Below the pieces are notes generated by a model, which was given only the letters and a program-made list of their open reading frames with translations, had not been told where the DNA came from and made no database searches. The position numbers were made by a program, and so were the translations under genes. DNA of 47,424 bases from Stenotrophomonas chelatiphaga (GTDB lineage Bacteria > Pseudomonadota > Gammaproteobacteria > Xanthomonadales > Xanthomonadaceae), in NCBI RefSeq assembly GCF_001431535.1, contig NZ_LDJK01000004.1, positions 1 through 47,424 of the forward strand. Reading direction: 5' to 3'. Below are positions 9,257 to 17,281 of the stretch, piece after piece (within the stretch, counting starts at the first letter, position 1; each line of letters starts with the position of its first letter).

Positions 9257-10089
9257 CCTTTGACACTCCCCAACATGAGACCCTGGATGTAGTACCGCTG
9301 CAGCAGCAGGAACAGCGCGAGCACCGGGATCACCGTGACCACCGCGCCGGCCATCATCATCTCAACATCCATGATGTGTTCGCGTGACAGCGTCGCCAGT
9401 GCGACCGGCAGGGTGTAGTGCTCCTGGTCGGTCAGCACGATCAGCGGCCACATGAAGTCGTTCCACGCGCCCATGAAGGTGAAGATGGACAGCGTGACCA
9501 GCACCGGCTTGAGCATCGGCAGCACGATCTGGAAGAAGATCCGCATCTCCCCTGCCCCGTCCATGCGCGCCGCTTCCAGCAGTTCATCCGGGATGGAGCG
9601 CGCGTACTGGCGCACCAGGAAGATGCCGAACACGGTGGCCAGCGCCGGCACGATCACCCCACCGAAGCTGTTGACCAGGCCCAGCTGCTTCATCAACAGG
9701 AACAGCGGCAGCATCGCCACCTGCGCCGGAATCACCAGCGCGGCCATCAGCACCTGGAACAGGCGGTCACGGCCGACGAATCGCAGCTTGGCGAAGGCGT
9801 AGCCGGCCATCGTGTTGAGCAGCAGCGACCCGAGCGTGATCGCCACCGACACCAGCAGGCTGTTGGCGAAGTTGACGCCCATGCCGGTGCGCGCGAACAA
9901 CTCATGGTAGTTGGCGAAGGTGACGTGCGAGGGCGTCAGCGGCGGCGGGAACGTGGTCGCCTCGCCGGCCGGCATCACCGACACCGACACCATCCACAGC
10001 AGCGGCGCCAGGCTGACCAGTGCCAGCACCAGCAACCCGCCGTTGATCCACCACCCGTGCCAGCGTGACTGGCCGATTTCGCGACTCAT
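9253..10089 (-). CDS. Sugar ABC transporter permease, MalG type
   Basis: This is an inner-membrane subunit of a carbohydrate importer, 278 residues long with about six hydrophobic segments. The cytoplasmic EAA loop that docks on the ATPase is clear: EAARMDGAGEMRIFFQIVLPMLKP. The family resembles MalG/LacG/UgpE. ATG 10089 (MSREIGQS) overlaps the upstream permease stop as ATGA, which fixes the start. It pairs with the MalF-type gene just upstream. No ATP-binding subunit is encoded in this operon or elsewhere in the window apart from CcmA, so a shared ATPase encoded elsewhere is inferred. Confidence 0.92.
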   Translation of the reverse strand: MSREIGQSRWHGWWINGGLLVLALVSLAPLLWMVSVSVMPAGEATTFPPPLTPSHVTFANYHELFARTGMGVNFANSLLVSVAITLGSLLLNTMAGYAFAKLRFVGRDRLFQVLMAALVIPAQVAMLPLFLLMKQLGLVNSFGGVIVPALATVFGIFLVRQYARSIPDELLEAARMDGAGEMRIFFQIVLPMLKPVLVTLSIFTFMGAWNDFMWPLIVLTDQEHYTLPVALATLSREHIMDVEMMMAGAVVTVIPVLALFLLLQRYYIQGLMLGSVKG

Positions 10090-10967
10090 ACCATCTGCCT
10101 TTTGCGCCCGAAGCGCAGCATCACCGAGGTCACCGCCAGGATGATCAGGAACAACAGGAACGCCACCGCCGATGCACGGCCGAGGTTCCACCACTTGAAG
10201 CCTTCTTCGAACATGAAGTACAGCACGCTGACGGTGCTCTGCAGTGGGTCGCCGCGGGTCATCACGTAGGGTTCGGCGAACAGCTGGAAGTAGCCGGACA
10301 CGGTGATCACCCCGACCACCAGCAGCACCGGGCCGAGCATCGGCAGGGTGATGTGCAGGAACTGCTTCCAGCGCGACGCGCCGTCGATGCGCGCGGCCTC
10401 GTACAGGTCATGCGGGATCGCCTGCAGGCCGGCCAGGAAGATCACCATGTTGTAGCCGAAGTTCTTCCATACCGCGAACAGCATGATCGTCGGCATGGCC
10501 CAGTCCGGATCGCCGAGCCAGTCGATCGGGCTGATGCCGATGTGCCCCAGCCCGTAGTTCACCAGCCCGTAGCTGGTGTGGAACAGGTAGCGCCAGATCA
10601 CTGCCACCGCCACCAGCGTGGTCACCACCGGGGCGAACAGCGCGGTGCGGAACAGGGCCTTGAAGCGTGCCGCCGGGGCGTTGAGCAGGATCGCCGCGCC
10701 GAGCGACACCGCGATGGACAGCGGCACGCCGATCACCACGAAGTACGTGGTGTTCCACAGCGATTTCCAAAACATCGGCGTCTGCAGCAGGTCGATGTAG
10801 TTGCCCAAGCCGACGAAACGCAGGTTGGCGCCGTCGGCCAACGAGTACAGGTCGAAGTCGGTCACGCTCAGCGCCAGCGCCGAAGCCACCGGCAGGCCGA
10901 AGAACACACCCAGCACGATCACCGCCGGTGCAGCGAAGATCCAGCCCGCAAGCGAGGAACGGTTCAT
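10086..10967 (-). CDS. Sugar ABC transporter permease, MalF type
   Basis: Inner-membrane partner of the MalG-type permease, 293 residues. The N terminus NRSSLAGWIFAAPAVIVLGVFFGLPV is typical of the short MalF/UgpA family without the large periplasmic loop of E. coli MalF. The EAA loop reads EAARIDGASRWKQFLHITLPMLGP. ATG 10967 has GGAGG a few bases upstream and overlaps the stop of the binding-protein gene as ATGA. Together with the binding lipoprotein it forms a CUT1-type importer, a class that handles di- and oligosaccharides. The actual sugar is not known. Confidence 0.92.
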   Translation of the reverse strand: MNRSSLAGWIFAAPAVIVLGVFFGLPVASALALSVTDFDLYSLADGANLRFVGLGNYIDLLQTPMFWKSLWNTTYFVVIGVPLSIAVSLGAAILLNAPAARFKALFRTALFAPVVTTLVAVAVIWRYLFHTSYGLVNYGLGHIGISPIDWLGDPDWAMPTIMLFAVWKNFGYNMVIFLAGLQAIPHDLYEAARIDGASRWKQFLHITLPMLGPVLLVVGVITVSGYFQLFAEPYVMTRGDPLQSTVSVLYFMFEEGFKWWNLGRASAVAFLLFLIILAVTSVMLRFGRKRQMV

Positions 10968-12334
10968 GGCTGGCCTCCGGTGGCCACGGGCGCGGCATCG
11001 CGCTGTTGTTCGATCACCTGCTCATGCATCCAGCGCCGCTTGGCCAGCACTTTGTCCACCCGGTCATCCAGTTCAGTCACCGCAGCATCCTGCGCCTGCC
11101 CGCCGCGCACCACTTTTTCAGTGACGATGCGCATTTCCTGCACGATGCGCTCCCATTCCAGCACCTTCGGCGTCGGCTTGACGCGCTCGAGCTGGTCACG
11201 GAACGCCGCAGCCAGCGGATCACCGGCCAGCGACGGGGCCTGCCAGGTGCTGCGACGCGGCGGCAGGTCGCCGATGATGGAATGGAAGCGTTCCTGGATC
11301 GCCGGCCGCGACAGGAACTCGATCAGCTTCCACGACGCTTCCTTCTGCTGCGCCTTGCGGAAGATCACCAGGCTGGTGCCCCCTGCGATGCCGGCACCAA
11401 GGCCGTCCGGACCCGGCAGTGCGGCAGTGCCCCACTTGCCGGCCAGTTCCTTCGGTTCCAGCTTCTTGAACTCGCGGATGTTCCAGGGGCCGGAGATGTA
11501 GAACACATTGAAGCCACGGAAGAACTCGTCCCAGACGTTGGAGATCTGGGTTTCGGACATCTTCGGTGCCCAGCCCTTTTCAAACATGTTGGCGTAGAAA
11601 CCCAGCGTGCGACGGAAGCCGGGGCTGCGGAAGTTGCCGCGGGTATCGTCATCGCGCAGCAGCGGATCGGGCTGCTGCAGGGCGAAGGACAGCTGCTGCT
11701 CGAATTCGTTGATCGGCATCAGCACCGCGTAACGGTTCGGGCCCTGCATCTTCTTGATGTCGGCCATCTGCTGTTCGAACTCGGCCCAGGTGCGCGGTGG
11801 CGCATCGTGGCCGGCCTGCGCGAGCAGGTCCTTGCGGTAATACAGCAGGCGGGTGTCGACGTACCACGGCACGCCGACCACCTCGCCATGGATCACATTG
11901 GTGTCCCAGATGCCGGGGAAATAATCGGCCGGTTCGACCACGCTGGAACGGTCGATGTACGGCTGCAGCGGCTCCAGCGTGTTGAGTTCGGCGAACTCCG
12001 GGATCCAGGTGTTGCCGAGCTGGCAGACATCGGGCAGCCCGTCGGCGGCGAAGGCGGTCAGCAGTTTTTCGTGCGCGGCCGTCCACGGGATGTTCTGCAC
12101 GTCCACCCGGATGCCGGGGTTCTCCGCTTCGAACTCGTGGATCAGCTCGGCCACCACTTCGGCCTCGCGCCCCATCGCCCAGAAGCGCACCGTGGTGCCC
12201 TCTTCCTTGCGCGCGCAGCCCCCCAGCACCAGGCCCGCCACCAGCGCGGCGACCCAGCGCAGGCGACGGCCCGGGGACGTGTTCTTCGTTGCCAGCTCCG
12301 GCTTACTTGCCGGGGTTGTTGTTGCGCGATGCAT
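10964..12334 (-). CDS. Sugar-binding lipoprotein of ABC importer
   Basis: This extracellular solute-binding protein of family 1 (MalE/UgpB-like) has 456 residues. Export is by a lipoprotein signal: hydrophobic WVAALVAGLVLGG then Cys40 (lipobox VLGGC). TVRFWAMG near the mature N terminus and DVCQLGNTWIPEFAEL are typical of the family. It should capture oligosaccharide in the periplasm and deliver it to the two permeases encoded after it. I prefer ATG 12334, which has AGGAAC upstream and overlaps the preceding glycosidase gene by 32 bases. A start 39 bases earlier is also open. The signal region has a long charged front, which leaves the exact start uncertain. Confidence 0.9.
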   Translation of the reverse strand: MHRATTTPASKPELATKNTSPGRRLRWVAALVAGLVLGGCARKEEGTTVRFWAMGREAEVVAELIHEFEAENPGIRVDVQNIPWTAAHEKLLTAFAADGLPDVCQLGNTWIPEFAELNTLEPLQPYIDRSSVVEPADYFPGIWDTNVIHGEVVGVPWYVDTRLLYYRKDLLAQAGHDAPPRTWAEFEQQMADIKKMQGPNRYAVLMPINEFEQQLSFALQQPDPLLRDDDTRGNFRSPGFRRTLGFYANMFEKGWAPKMSETQISNVWDEFFRGFNVFYISGPWNIREFKKLEPKELAGKWGTAALPGPDGLGAGIAGGTSLVIFRKAQQKEASWKLIEFLSRPAIQERFHSIIGDLPPRRSTWQAPSLAGDPLAAAFRDQLERVKPTPKVLEWERIVQEMRIVTEKVVRGGQAQDAAVTELDDRVDKVLAKRRWMHEQVIEQQRDAAPVATGGQP

Positions 12335-13907
12335 TCTTCTGTTCCTGTGCCGCGGCGGCGCGTGATTCTGCAATGCCGACCGCGCGTGCGTCGGCGGCCT
12401 TCTCGTCTTTTTCCAGCTGCAGCGGCTGCTGTTCGCCTTCCGGGGTCAGCCAGCCGCCGCTGAAACCAGCGCGCTCCAGCCCCTTGCGGATGTGCGGGTT
12501 CTTCTTCATCACCTCCCACACGAAATCGTTGCGGTAGTTGGCGATCATGGTCAGGATCGGGCCCTGGTCGATGCCGATGTAGTCACTCGCCACCCAACCG
12601 CGGTCGGGCACCATGCGCCCGGTCTTGATCGGGATGTCGTAGTTGAAACTCGGGTTGAACGAATCCAGGAAGCCGTAGCTGGAATAGATGTAATCACCGA
12701 AGCGCTTGTGCATTTCCTGGGTGGCCGGGATCACTTCTTCCGGCGCGAACACGATGGAGGAAATGGCCGCGGTGGGGGCGATGGTGCCGTCGTCGAAATT
12801 CTCGCGCAGGCCGGCGCCGCGCGAAGAGTAATGGCGGAACTGGCGCTGCTCGCCACGGTATTCCTGGGTGGTGTTCTGCGGGCCGTCGCTGGCGGTCAGG
12901 CCCCAGACGTTCTGGCCGTATTCCTTCCAGTTCATCGGGTTGCTGATCGCATACTCGCGCTGGGCCAGCGCGGCCGAACGGCTGTTGAGGAAATAGGTGC
13001 TGCCGCGTTCGCGCATGTAGGCGTCCTGGATATCGCGGAAGTCGATCCAGACATGGCTGTACTGATGGCCGAACAGCGGACCGAAGGACAGGTATTCCTG
13101 GCCCTGGTAGACGCCCCAGTCGTTGTCGTAGGTGCGCGTCCACACCGTCCAGGCATCCGGGCTGACCGGATGGGTCGGCGAACCCAGCGCCAGGATGTAG
13201 ACGATCATCGCCTCGTTGTAGCCCATCCAGTCGTGTTCGATGGTGCCGCTTTCCGGGAACCAGCCCATCGAGATCAGCGGCGAACGCTCCTGCAGCCACG
13301 GCCAGTCCACGCGCTTGTACAGGGTCTCGGCGATGTCACGGATTTCCTTCTCGCGCGAATCGCCGCCGTCGTAGTACGACTGCGCGAACAGCACGCCCAT
13401 CATCAGCAGCGCGGTATCCACCGAAGACAGTTCCACCCAGCTGTCGTAGCGGTGGCCGTCCTGCATGTCCAGGAAGTGGTAGTAGAAGCCTTTGTAACCG
13501 CCCTTGCCGGTGCGCTGCGGGCCCATCGGCACATCGCGCAGGAAGCGCAGCGTGGTCAGGGTGCGGTCCACCGCCTGGTTGCGGCTGACCCATCCGTTTT
13601 CGATGCCGATCGGATAAGCGGTCAGCGCGAAGCCGACCGAGGCGATGCTCGCGAACGGCCGCGAGGGATAGCGGTCCGGGGTCAGCCCGTTGATCTCATT
13701 GCTGGTGTCCCAGAAGAACTGGAAGGTGCGGCGTTCGATGTCATCGAACAGCGGCGGCAGCTCCGGCTTCATCGGGCGCGGTGGCAGGTCGGCTTCGACC
13801 AGGATCACCTGCGGGGCCGGCTTGGCCGGCTCGGGCGCGGCCTGCGGCTTGCAGCCGGCGGCGGCCAAGGTGATCGCGGCAATGGTCAACAGGTGGCTTA
13901 CCCGCAT
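12303..13907 (-). CDS. GH144/glycoamylase-like lipoprotein (putative beta-1,2-glucanase)
   Basis: First gene of the sugar operon, 534 residues. MRVSHLLTIAAITLAAAGC gives a lipoprotein signal with Cys19. The body matches the glycoamylase domain (Pfam PF10091): RRTFQFFWDTSNEINGLTPDRYPSRPFASIASVGFALTAYPIGIENGWVS at its start, later YNEAMIVYILALGSPTHP and FGHQYSHVWIDFRD. Characterised members are GH144 endo-beta-1,2-glucanases of Bacteroidetes and related bacteria, so an endo-acting enzyme on beta-1,2-glucan is the best guess. Many PF10091 members remain untested. Start ATG 13907 is preceded by AAGGAAGGGG. Starts further upstream would spoil the lipoprotein signal. A LacI-type operator lies 54 bases before the start. 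Confidence 0.85.
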   Translation of the reverse strand: MRVSHLLTIAAITLAAAGCKPQAAPEPAKPAPQVILVEADLPPRPMKPELPPLFDDIERRTFQFFWDTSNEINGLTPDRYPSRPFASIASVGFALTAYPIGIENGWVSRNQAVDRTLTTLRFLRDVPMGPQRTGKGGYKGFYYHFLDMQDGHRYDSWVELSSVDTALLMMGVLFAQSYYDGGDSREKEIRDIAETLYKRVDWPWLQERSPLISMGWFPESGTIEHDWMGYNEAMIVYILALGSPTHPVSPDAWTVWTRTYDNDWGVYQGQEYLSFGPLFGHQYSHVWIDFRDIQDAYMRERGSTYFLNSRSAALAQREYAISNPMNWKEYGQNVWGLTASDGPQNTTQEYRGEQRQFRHYSSRGAGLRENFDDGTIAPTAAISSIVFAPEEVIPATQEMHKRFGDYIYSSYGFLDSFNPSFNYDIPIKTGRMVPDRGWVASDYIGIDQGPILTMIANYRNDFVWEVMKKNPHIRKGLERAGFSGGWLTPEGEQQPLQLEKDEKAADARAVGIAESRAAAAQEQKNASRNNNPGK

Positions 13908-13941
13908 CGGCCCCTTCCTTTTGTGCTGTTCAAGAATGGAG

Positions 13942-13974
13942 AGCATAACGTCCAATGACCTGAAATCGTTTACA
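13942..13974 (-). promoter_or_regulatory. Promoter and LacI-type operator of the sugar operon
   Basis: Read on the minus strand, an imperfect palindrome TGTAAACGATTTCA (13961-13974) lies where the -35 box would be for a TATGCT -10 element (13942-13947). It resembles the site TGGAAACGCTTACA before the lacI-type gene. A repressor bound here would block RNA polymerase. The assignment is inferred from sequence similarity only. Confidence 0.6.
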
Positions 13975-13985
13975 AACGCGTCCCG

Positions 13986-14007
13986 AAAAAAAACCACCGC
14001 AGTGGTT
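13986..14007 (-). terminator. Terminator behind the TonB receptor gene
   Basis: On the minus strand, AACCAC-TGCG-GTGGTT is followed by a run of T (eight A on the plus strand, 13986-13993). It separates the receptor transcript from the downstream glycosidase operon, so that operon needs its own promoter. Confidence 0.75.
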
Positions 14008-14020
14008 GGACGCCAACGCT

Positions 14021-14121
14021 CATTGCCCAGCCCACTGCCCCCTCCAGGGCAGTGGGCTGGACAATGGACGGGCCCGAAGACCCGCCATTGCCTTCCCACG
14101 GTACCGCCCGCAGGCGGTACC
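14021..14121. repeat. Two strong inverted repeats downstream of the TonB receptor gene
   Basis: Arms 14021-14040 and 14047-14066 pair over 20 bases with one mismatch around a six-base loop. A second palindrome, GGTACCGCC-CGCA-GGCGGTACC, covers 14100-14121. Together with the terminator at 13986 they form a chain of three hairpins after the receptor gene. They may protect the 3' end of its mRNA, or be degenerate mobile repeats. Confidence 0.65.
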
Positions 14122-14145
14122 GCGTCGTGCATCAGGCGTTCCGGA

Positions 14146-17100
14146 TCAGAACCGGAAGCCGACTTCCGCCTTCACCTGGCGCGGCGTACCGACGATGTCG
14201 CCGGTTTCGTTGTAGCTGGCCAGCAGCTTGCCGTTGGTCTTGGTGTAGTTGTAGTTGGAGAAGTTGTCGAAGTTGAACACGTTGATGATGTCGATACGCG
14301 CGTACAGCTCGGTCTCGTGCGCCATCTTGAACGTCTTCGTCGCCTGCAGGTCGACCGAACGGTAGCCGAAGATCTTGCCACCGAGCAGGAACTTGCCGTT
14401 GCCGTTGGGCACCGCGGCGCCCGGGGTCGGCAGGTCGAAGCCGGTCGACTGGGCGACCGGGTACCAGTCGTTCACTGCGGTCGGGGTGGCCAGGGTGACC
14501 TTGCCGCCGAAGGTGATGCCCCAGAAGCCCGCGTACGAACCGGTGACCACCAGGCGGTGGCGCGGCGCGCCGTTGGAGCGGATGGTCGGGTAGTCCTCGA
14601 TCAGGCCGCGGTCGAAGGCGTACTTCTCGTTGATGTCGCGGTTGTGGCGTGCGGTCGTCCAGGTGTAGGCGATGGACGAACCCCAGCCGCTTTCCTGGGT
14701 GAACGGCTTCTGCGCCGACAGCAGGACCTGGGTCGCGCGGGTCTTGATGCCCTGCTGGCCGATGATCAGGCTGCCGAAGCCCGGCACGTTGCAGCTCCAG
14801 GCCTGGCTCAGGCCCGGATCGCTGCCACCGCACAGACGCGGGTCATCGAAGAACTGGCCGGTCGGGTAACGGTTGCCCAGGGTGAAGGCGAAGCCGTCGT
14901 AGCTCAGGGTGCGGGAAATGGTGGCATCGGTCAGCCACTCACCGACCTGGTTGCTCATGCCGAAGCTGAACTGATCCGAGTACGGCACCTTCAGGTTGTT
15001 GTTCAGCAGGTCCACTTCCAGACCGGCGTTGCTGGTCGAACCGACCAGCGCCTGCAGGTTGCCGATGCCGTTGAGCAGGTTCGGGTTCCAGTCATAGCAG
15101 GCGGCCTGGCCATTGAGGCAGGTGCCGGTGTTGGGGTTGCGGAAGTAGATGGTCGGCTGCGGCAGCGCCAGCTTGGTGGTTTCCAGCTGCAGGTTGTCGA
15201 ACAGGTCGCGATCGTAGGAACGACCGGCACCGCCGTGGAACACGTGCTGCTCGTCGGCGTTGATGTCATACGAGAAGCCGATGCGCGGCTGCCAGGCATC
15301 CTTGAACGCCTTGCGGTTCTTGCCGGTGCTGATGTAATCGCTGATGTCCAGGCCGCCCAGTGCCAGCGAATCGGCGTAGGTCTGGCCGGCGGCAGCGCGC
15401 GGATCCTGCGAGTAGATCGCGTCGACAACCGCCTGCGGGGTCACGAAGTCCAGGTAGGCCGGGGTCTTTTCGTAGTCCCAGCGCAGGCCGAGGTTCAGCT
15501 GCAGGTGGTCGTTGACCTGCCAGTCGTCCTGGATGAACAGGCCGATCTGCTTGGACTTGGAACGCACTTCGCCGGACACGCCCGACACGCCGGTCACCGG
15601 CTTGACGAACTGCGCCTTGTACGGGATGTCGGACGGGAAGTCCGGATCGCCCAGGGTGTAGGTGAAGGCCGGGTTGATCTGTGCCGCATCCGATGCGTAC
15701 AGGTCGATTTCCTTGTACTTGGCGCCCATCTTGATGGTGTGGTCGCCGTTCCACTCGATGCCATCCAGGGTCAGGTTGTCTTCGATCGCCCAGCCCTTCT
15801 GGCCCTTCACCTGCGAATCCAGCGCGGAGGCGCCACCGATCTTGACCAGGGTACGGTCTTCGGTGCCGTCCGGCGCGGTGTAGGTGTAGCCGTTGCCCAG
15901 GGTCAGCGGGGTCGGGTTGTTGAACGAATCTTCATGGGTGAGCATCAGTTCGTTGTAGTAACGCTCACCGCTGTGGTTCCAGCGCAGCGCGTAACGACGG
16001 TCGGTGTTGACCACTTCACGGCCGGCTTCCGGCGCGGTCTGGCCACTGAACTGCTGCTGGGTCTCGTCGCGATCCTGGAAGCTCAGTTCGATGCGATCGT
16101 TGTCGGTCGGCTCGAAGTCGATCTTGGCGAAGATCAGGTCCTGCTGGAACGGCTGGCTGGCCGGGCCGAGGCCGGCGGCCGCGTCTGCCGGCAGCAGGCC
16201 GATGCGGTTGGTGACCGAGCCTTCCGGGGCGATGGTGACCGGCAGGTCGAAGCGCTTGGCTTCGTAGGTCACGAAGAAGTGCGCCTTGTCCTGGACGATC
16301 GGGCCACCGAGCGCGAAGCCGTATTCCTTCTCGGCCGACGCTTCCTTGGTCTGGCCCGGCTGGCGCTCGGCCGGGGTCTTGGCGCGCATGTCTTCGTTGG
16401 TGTAACGGTAGAAGGTTTCACCCTTGAACTCGTTGGTACCGGACTTGGTCGCCGCGGTCACGGCCGCGCTGGACACCTGGCCGTATTCGGCCTTGTAGTT
16501 GCCGCTGATGACCTTGTATTCACCGATCGCCAGCTGCGGGAACGGGTTGCCGGCGCTGCCGGACTGGCCGGCCACGCCGCCGCCCTTGACGTAGCTCTTC
16601 TGGCCCACGCCGTCGATGTAGACGTTGGTGCCATCGGCATTGGTGGCACCGCCACGCAGGGAGGTGTTGCCCTTCGCATCGCGGGTGAAGATCAGGCCCG
16701 GCACGGCGTCGGCGAACTCCAGGAAGTTGCGCGAGACCTGCGGGGTGGTCTGGATCTGCTGCAGGCTGACGGTCTTGCCGACTTCGGAGGTGCGCACTTC
16801 CTGCAGCAGGGTCGGGGCGACCACGGTCACCGCATCCAGGGTGGTGGCATCGCCGGCCGGAGCCGCCGCTGCCGCGCCGCTGAAGTTCAGCGTGGCGGCC
16901 GAGGCCACGGTCACGGTGACCTTCTGCGTCTGGCCATTGGCCACCACGTCGTAGGTGCCCGGATCCAGGCCCATCAGCGAGTAGCTGCCGTCAGCGCGGA
17001 CGGTGCCGCGACGGGTGGTGCCGGTGGCCACGTTGGTGGCGACCACTTCGCTGCCGGCCTGGGCCGAAGCAACGGTGCCGCGCAGGCTCGCGTTGGCCGA

Positions 17101-17205
17101 CTGGGCCATCACGTCCGGTGCTGCAGCGATGGCCAGGCAGCTGACCAGGGCGCACGTCAGCAGACGGCGAGCCGGCATCCGACGATGGTGATTGAACTGC
17201 GTCAT
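14146..17205 (-). CDS. TonB-dependent outer-membrane receptor with CarboxypepD-like N domain
   Basis: A 1019-residue outer-membrane transporter. Signal peptide about residues 1-35 (ending DVMAQ). A carboxypeptidase-regulatory-like domain follows (about 38-105, SLRGTVASAQAG, GSYSLMGLDPGTYDVVANG). Next are a probable TonB box (DAVTVVA, about 122-128) and the plug (RNFLEFADAVPGLIF, SLRGGATNADGTNVYIDGV). A long beta barrel ends in the C-terminal Phe (AEVGFRF) expected for insertion by the Bam complex. Oar-like receptors of this design are expanded in Xanthomonadaceae, and many import plant or polymer sugars. Start ATG 17205 has GGAGA upstream. It follows the LacI-type gene by 76 bases in the same direction. 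A perfect TTGACA occurs in that gap without a convincing -10, so readthrough from the regulator is possible. The neighbours suggest it brings oligosaccharides across the outer membrane. Confidence 0.92.
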   Translation of the reverse strand: MTQFNHHRRMPARRLLTCALVSCLAIAAAPDVMAQSANASLRGTVASAQAGSEVVATNVATGTTRRGTVRADGSYSLMGLDPGTYDVVANGQTQKVTVTVASAATLNFSGAAAAAPAGDATTLDAVTVVAPTLLQEVRTSEVGKTVSLQQIQTTPQVSRNFLEFADAVPGLIFTRDAKGNTSLRGGATNADGTNVYIDGVGQKSYVKGGGVAGQSGSAGNPFPQLAIGEYKVISGNYKAEYGQVSSAAVTAATKSGTNEFKGETFYRYTNEDMRAKTPAERQPGQTKEASAEKEYGFALGGPIVQDKAHFFVTYEAKRFDLPVTIAPEGSVTNRIGLLPADAAAGLGPASQPFQQDLIFAKIDFEPTDNDRIELSFQDRDETQQQFSGQTAPEAGREVVNTDRRYALRWNHSGERYYNELMLTHEDSFNNPTPLTLGNGYTYTAPDGTEDRTLVKIGGASALDSQVKGQKGWAIEDNLTLDGIEWNGDHTIKMGAKYKEIDLYASDAAQINPAFTYTLGDPDFPSDIPYKAQFVKPVTGVSGVSGEVRSKSKQIGLFIQDDWQVNDHLQLNLGLRWDYEKTPAYLDFVTPQAVVDAIYSQDPRAAAGQTYADSLALGGLDISDYISTGKNRKAFKDAWQPRIGFSYDINADEQHVFHGGAGRSYDRDLFDNLQLETTKLALPQPTIYFRNPNTGTCLNGQAACYDWNPNLLNGIGNLQALVGSTSNAGLEVDLLNNNLKVPYSDQFSFGMSNQVGEWLTDATISRTLSYDGFAFTLGNRYPTGQFFDDPRLCGGSDPGLSQAWSCNVPGFGSLIIGQQGIKTRATQVLLSAQKPFTQESGWGSSIAYTWTTARHNRDINEKYAFDRGLIEDYPTIRSNGAPRHRLVVTGSYAGFWGITFGGKVTLATPTAVNDWYPVAQSTGFDLPTPGAAVPNGNGKFLLGGKIFGYRSVDLQATKTFKMAHETELYARIDIINVFNFDNFSNYNYTKTNGKLLASYNETGDIVGTPRQVKAEVGFRF

Positions 17206-17281
17206 GAAAATCTCCGGGGGTGGTGGCGACCGCGATGGCCGCCCCTTTCATGTCAAACAAAAAATGGAATCGCCTCTGGCT

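Noticed and set aside
12335..12373. Earlier ATG for the sugar-binding protein
   Set aside because: It would lengthen an already long charged front of the signal peptide and deepen the overlap with the glycosidase gene. The ATG at 12334 has a better ribosome site.
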